Source of the DNA: Funneliformis mosseae
Taxonomy: Eukaryota > Glomeromycota > Glomeromycetes > Glomerales > Glomeraceae
DNA: 19,745 nt
NCBI GenBank assembly: GCA_910592005.1
Contig: CAJVPP010001478.1
Coordinates: 1-19,745 of the forward strand
Direction: 5' to 3'
Under the pieces are notes generated by a model. It was not told where the DNA came from and did not search any database. It worked only from the letters and a program-made list of their open reading frames with translations. Of the stretch, positions 15,811 through 19,745 are shown one piece after another. Both the position numbers and the translations under genes were made by a program. Numbering within the stretch: the stretch's first letter is position 1; every line of letters begins with the position of its first letter.

Positions 15811-16290
15811 ATACTCTTTTAGGATAAATTTGGTATAAGGAATATTACTTTTTAGCGAAAAATAGTTAGATATATGAGAAGAGAGCCTAATGATAGCAAT
15901 AATTATCTTTTGTAACATACATACTTGTTAAGAAATTATTATATCAGCAAAGCTATATAGTTATTAGAGATACATATTGGTTTAACATGTTAAAATGATT
16001 ACAGAATCCCAAATATTATAGTATTTATAAAAAGTATAATTTTATATACTTCATCAGAATTTCAAAATACAAGGTATATAAGATTAAATCATTAGAAATG
16101 AAACTTATATGTGATTCGCTGTTAAAATATATATCTCTTATTTATAGAAAAGATATTACCATAAATTTTATAGACTTAGATGATAATTGTGAGTTTGTAC
16201 GCTGAATTTTTCAGATTAAATTTTGATCCAAATCTTGAATATTGTATTAATAAAATAATATATTATCTAACCATGCGAAATGTCTTATGG
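15811..16290. other. Degenerate spacer, no clear gene
   Basis: Probably further remains of the IQ-family copy. An open plus frame of about 70 codons (15989-16204) is Lys/Ile/Tyr-rich and unrecognised. A 77-codon minus frame at 15685-15918 is the shadow of the paralogue fragment. Confidence 0.4.
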
Positions 16291-16298
16291 CCAATGTA
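16291..16298 (+). repeat. 8-bp target-site duplication, left (CCAATGTA)
   Basis: Matches CCAATGCA at 17465-17472 in seven of eight bases. An 8-bp duplication is typical of hAT transposons. Confidence 0.75.
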
Positions 16299-17464
16299 TA
16301 GTGTTCTGCAAAATCAGATCAGATTAGATTTTATCCAAATCTGATCCAATCTGATTTTTATTTTTCAGGATTTAAATCTGATCTGAATCTGACAGATTCG
16401 TTGAAATTCAGATCTGATCTTAATCTGACAGATCAAATCTCAAATCCAAATTTAACAAATCAGTTTAAATCCAAATCTGATCTGATCTGAATTTGAAAGT
16501 TTTATTGAAAAGACAAATTTTCGGTCTAAAGAGATTTGAAAATATTTCTTTTCAATAAAAGAAACATTTTGACTTTAAAAGAGTTCTGAAAAGTCATTCC
16601 TTTTCAATAAAAGAAACTTTTAGCTCTAAAAGAATTCTGAAAAGTCATTTCTTTTCATTAAAAAGAACCTTTTAATCTCTAAAAGAGTTCTGAAAAATTG
16701 TTTCTTTTCATTAAAAGAAACCTTTTCAGGTTTAAAAAAATTCTGAAAAGTCATTCCTTTTCATTAAAAAAAATTTTTTAGCTTTAAAGAAGGTCAAAAA
16801 ATTCGTTTCTTTTCAATGAAAGGAACTTTTCAGTTCTAAAGAGTCTGAAAATTCATTTTTTTCAATAAAAGGAACTTTTCAATTCTAAAAAGTCTGAAAA
16901 TTTGTTTCTTTTCAATGAAAAGAACTTTATAGTTCTAAAAGAAATCTGAAAATTTGTTTCTTTTCAATGAATAGAACTTTTCAGCTCAAAAAAAGTCTAA
17001 AAATTTGTTCCTTTTCAATGAAAAGAACTTTTCAGTTCTAAAAAAAATCTGAAATTTGTTTTTTTTCAATGAAAGAAACAAATTTTCAGATCTAAAAGTG
17101 TCCAAAAATTCATTTCTTTTCAATGAAAGAAACAAATTTTTGAATCTAAAAGTGTTTGAAAATTTGTTTCCTTTCAATGAAAAGAACTTTTCAGCTTTTA
17201 AAAAAATCTGAAAATTAGTTCCTTTTCAATAAAAGGAAACAAATTTTTGACTCTAAAGAAGTTTGAAAATTTGTCACTTTTCATTAAAAAGGAACTTTTC
17301 AGCTTTAAAAAAGTTGAATTCAGATCTGACAGATCAAATCTGAATCTAAATCGAATCTGACAGATCAGATCTGAATTTAAATCTGAATTTGACAAATCTG
17401 AACTGAATCCAATTTATTAGATTTGGATTAGATTCAGATTGATCTGAATCTGTGTGGAACACTA
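16299..17464. mobile_element. Non-autonomous hAT-like element with internal minisatellite, 1166 bp
   Basis: Ends read TAGTGTTCTGCAAAA on the left and TAGTGTTCCACACAG on the right (inward), the hAT-type terminus, with 8-bp target duplications outside. Each end carries dense copies of AGATCTGATC/ATCTGACAGATC-like words (about 16313-16490 and 17313-17450), as expected for subterminal transposase sites in hAT elements. Between them is a ~52-bp tandem array. No transposase is encoded. Confidence 0.8.
16500..17312. repeat. Minisatellite, ~52-bp unit, about 15 copies
   Basis: Successive TCTGAAAA-like unit starts at about 16585, 16636, 16689, 16742, 16792, 16844, 16893, 16945, 16996, 17048, 17101, 17155, 17207 and 17260 give a period of 49-54 bp. 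Most units contain a short palindrome close to TTCTTTTCAATGAAAAGAA. Copies differ by several substitutions, so the array is not recent throughout. Open frames seen here on minus are by-products of the repeat. Confidence 0.85.
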
Positions 17465-17472
17465 CCAATGCA
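17465..17472 (+). repeat. 8-bp target-site duplication, right (CCAATGCA)
   Basis: Pairs with 16291-16298 across the hAT-like element; the single T/C difference is a transition after insertion. Confidence 0.75.
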
Positions 17473-18134
17473 TATAAGTATATGCGTCATAAATTAGCAT
17501 ATTTTCGATTCTCATTAAAATATATATTATGTAATAGGTAATATACCGCAAATTATCTGTAACTCTGTGTGATTGCTTGTATGATACTTCTTAATTTATC
17601 AATCTGTATGATGAATTGGTTTCTTCATCCTGAAAAAAAATATTTTTTAAAGGAACGGACATGTATTTATGAGTTTATTTCTTCAGAGTTACAGGTTATT
17701 TCTACAACCTATTCCTACTAAATTTTGACTAAAGTATATTTATATAATATTACCAGGTCTTTATTACTGAGCAGTTATGTGAAAAATGTTCATATATACA
17801 TTGTCCTTAATACCATTCTAAAAGTTAAGATCTTCAATGCATATTTCACATGCCTTTATTCTCAAACACAAAATTTTAGCATAAAGTACCTCTCATATTT
17901 CTCCTATCTCTTTTTTCCAACATGAATATGAGTTAGAGAGAATGTAAATGAAAAATGCAAGACATTTAAAAAGACAGTATGGTGAAAAGGTATTGAAATT
18001 TACCATGCATTATTTTTTTACTTCGTCTAGCAAACTTTACACTAATATTAACTTTTATTCTATTAAAACATAAAAGAATTCCTTTTAACAAAAAAGCCTC
18101 TTAATATCGTTAGAATCTCTACAGCATTATTTGT
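17473..18134. other. Intergenic, no gene seen
   Basis: AT-rich DNA right of the hAT-like element. A 66-codon frame at 17725-17925 lacks any family resemblance. Confidence 0.5.
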
Positions 18135-18291
18135 ATGAGTAGAGAAAGGTGAATAGATAGACAATCTCAAAAAGAAGGTAAAGAATTTTGAAAATATTTT
18201 GAAATAAATTTTAGAATAAGTCCCTCAGAGAATATTGAGCGAATAAAGAAGCTTTGAAGTTTTAGTATTAGGAAAAAATTAGCTAAATGGG
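18135..18291 (+). pseudogene. Possible gene remnant broken only by TGA codons
   Basis: From an ATG at 18135 the frame reads DRQSQKEGKEF, KYFEINFRISPSENIERIKK and SFSIRKKLAKWVRQ with three internal stops, all TGA, each where a Trp would fit, then TAA. The charged, varied composition looks protein-coding, but I recognise no family and the stretch is short. Confidence 0.3.
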
Positions 18292-18569
18292 TAAGGCAAT
18301 AAACTATTTTCATGATGAATATATAGATATGATGATATGCTTTTTTAGATTTCCTAGTGTGGTATAATCACTAGTAAAAAGGCTAATGTCTATTATAATA
18401 TTATTACTTCTTACACAGCAGTAACTAGTTTATATTATATATTAGCATATATAATAGCTACATATCAAACATTTTGCCAGTACTTGAAGTTTTATGAAAA
18501 TGGAAATCTAATCTGATCCTGCGATATAATATTAAATTATTTATCAAATGAGTCTTGAAAAACTAATAT
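18292..18569. other. Spacer before the right-hand Tc1 element
   Basis: AT-rich, with no recognisable feature up to the TA target site at 18570-18571. Confidence 0.5.
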
Positions 18570-18571
18570 TA

Positions 18572-19745
18572 CAGGGGGTGAAATAAATATTGAATAATTT
18601 TTATTTGATGTTTATTTATATTTATTTGCTACAATAAATTCGTATAATATATTTAATATTTAGTATAACCTCCTTTAGCAGAAATAACTGCATAGATTCG
18701 AGAAGGTATTGAATTAATAAGTTTTTGATATATTTCTTTAGAAATCGACTTCCATTCTTCAATAACCATTTTTTCTAACTCTTGGATGTTAGATGCTCTA
18801 GATTTACGTTTTCAAAGTCCAGACTCAACAATTGATCAAAGTTCTTCAATAGGATTAAGGTCAGGACTCTGAAGTGGCCATGACAAACGTTCTACTTTAC
18901 TTGAAAGAAGAAAATCTTGTACGATTTTTGCTGTATGCACTGGTGCATTGTCTTCTTGGAAAACAAGCTTTTTTTTGGCTTTTTGTAATTGTTCTTTAAG
19001 GGTTGGCATAGCATAAGTTTCAAGAATTTTACGATAGGTTTTATCAGTAACAGAACCAATTAATGGAATAATAGGTCCGAGACCAAACCATGAAAAATAG
19101 CTCCAAAACATTCGTTTGGGACTGTGTTTTACGGTCGAGGTGATATAATCTTCATTAAATTTTTCTTCAGATTTTCACCAAACTCAACCCCAATCTGAGG
19201 TTTGAAACTGAGAAAAGGTAGATTCATCTGACCAAACTACTTTTCTCCAGTCAGCTATTGTCTAATTTTTATGCTATTTCGCGAAAGCAAGTCTTTTGAT
19301 TTTATTTGCAGAAAAAATCAATGGTTTTGGACGAGGCATGCATGATCGAATGCCTTCTATTCTTAATGCTTTTTGGATAGTTCGCTTGGATACTTTTTCA
19401 CCTTTATTTTGTTTTATAAAAAGCTGACAAACTTCTTTTAAACTTTGACGCCTAGAATCTTTATTATTAAGAACAGCTTTTGACAATTTTTTTCATTTTT
19501 GTACAGTCATTATTTGGGGATGATCCAATCGTTTATTAATAGTTTAATTATTTTTTAACACTTGAGAAATTGTTGCCTGAGAACACTTAGCAATTTCTGC
19601 AGTTTTTTCTTGCGTAATACAAAGTTTTTGGCATGCAAAATTGCACCTTTTTGCTTTGAAGTAATCTCTTTGCAAGACCCATTTTTTGCGAAAAATTGCG
19701 AAAATTCTGAAAAATTTTAAAAAATTTAAATCAAAATAAACAAAT
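18572..19745 (-). mobile_element. Tc1/mariner-type transposon, cut by right window edge
   Basis: TA at 18570-18571 followed by CAGGGGGTGAAATAAATA, a Tc1-type terminus. The transposase lies on minus (separate entry), its stop 81 bp inside the left end. The opposite terminus is beyond the window, since no matching inverted repeat is found up to 19745. Confidence 0.8.
18653..19682 (-). pseudogene. Near full-length Tc1-like DD34E transposase, stop-ridden
   Basis: Start at ATG 19682 (minus), stop complement at 18653-18655; about 340 residues, the normal length. The N-terminal helix-turn-helix region (EIAKCSQATISQVLKNN) is followed by SLKEVCQLFIKQNKGEKVSK and PRPKPLIFSANKIKRLAFAK, then VVWSDESTF (first Asp), MFWSYFSWFGLGPIIPL, VFQEDNAPVHTAK (second Asp) and LSWPLQSPDLNPIEEL (Glu), 34 residues between the last two. 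The C-terminus ends VISAKGGYTKY. All three catalytic acids survive. Eight internal stops (five TGA, two TAG, one TAA) fall mostly at expected Trp, Arg or Gln codons, and there are two frameshifts near the N-terminus. The copy is dead but younger-looking than the one at 1-823. Confidence 0.92.

Noticed and set aside
16500..17312. CRISPR-like repeat array
   Set aside because: Units are continuous and diverged along their whole length, with no conserved-repeat/unique-spacer alternation, in a eukaryotic transposon.
16986..17395. Minus-strand open frames of 63-65 codons
   Set aside because: They are produced by the 52-bp minisatellite and subterminal repeats (repeated RSENLFLSLKKN-like peptides) and are not genes.

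Overview
The window is very AT-rich (roughly three quarters A+T by eye) eukaryotic DNA. It has short GT-AG introns, no operons, many Tc1/mariner-type DNA transposons, and remnants of gene families that I recognise from memory as expanded in arbuscular mycorrhizal fungi (Glomeromycotina, Rhizophagus/Gigaspora-like): a Crinkler-type N-terminus with a kinase-like C-terminus, F-box-type leucine-rich repeats, a SAM-like 82-residue protein, a coiled-coil/basic family and an IQ-motif family. The assignment to an AM fungus is inference from these families and base composition; no rRNA or tRNA gene is present to confirm it. Layout: 1-994 is a decayed Tc1-like transposon (transposase on minus), cut by the window edge. 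997-2826 is a leucine-rich-repeat pseudogene (+) split by a second Tc1-like element (2024-2621); removing the element plus one TA restores the reading frame exactly. 2859-3415 is an unidentified minus-strand pseudogene. 4053-4301 is an intact SAM-like ORF. 4863-6654 is a Crinkler-kinase pseudogene (+). 6920-9938 is a coiled-coil family pseudogene (+), split by a palindromic Tc1-type element (7379-8756) that is itself split by a 638-bp poly(A)-tailed retroposon (7989-8626) with a perfect 16-bp target duplication. 10992-11684 holds small ORFs and a probable pseudogene, followed by a hairpin at 11713-11789. 12141-13154 is a five-exon Uma2-type (PD-(D/E)XK nuclease superfamily) gene. 13486-14674 is an IQ-motif gene of unknown function. 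14915-15658 is an internally deleted Tc1 derivative, and 15683-15810 is a decayed IQ-family paralogue. 16299-17464 is a non-autonomous hAT-like element (8-bp target duplication, TAGTGTTC termini) filled with a ~52-bp palindromic minisatellite. 18653-19682 is a nearly full-length but stop-ridden Tc1 transposase whose element runs off the right edge. The genes do not form a pathway. The region reads as a fast-evolving, transposon-rich accessory block with three still-readable genes (SAM-like, Uma2-like, IQ-motif) among wrecked ones. Most premature stops in the wrecked genes lie where Gln, Arg or Trp would be expected, so they are explained by C-to-T or G-to-A transitions; in one transposase eleven stops accumulated without a single frameshift. 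That resembles a RIP-like or methyl-cytosine-deamination process. The most useful observations are the datable nested insertions, the palindrome-array hAT element, the transition-type decay and the intron-bearing Uma2 gene.
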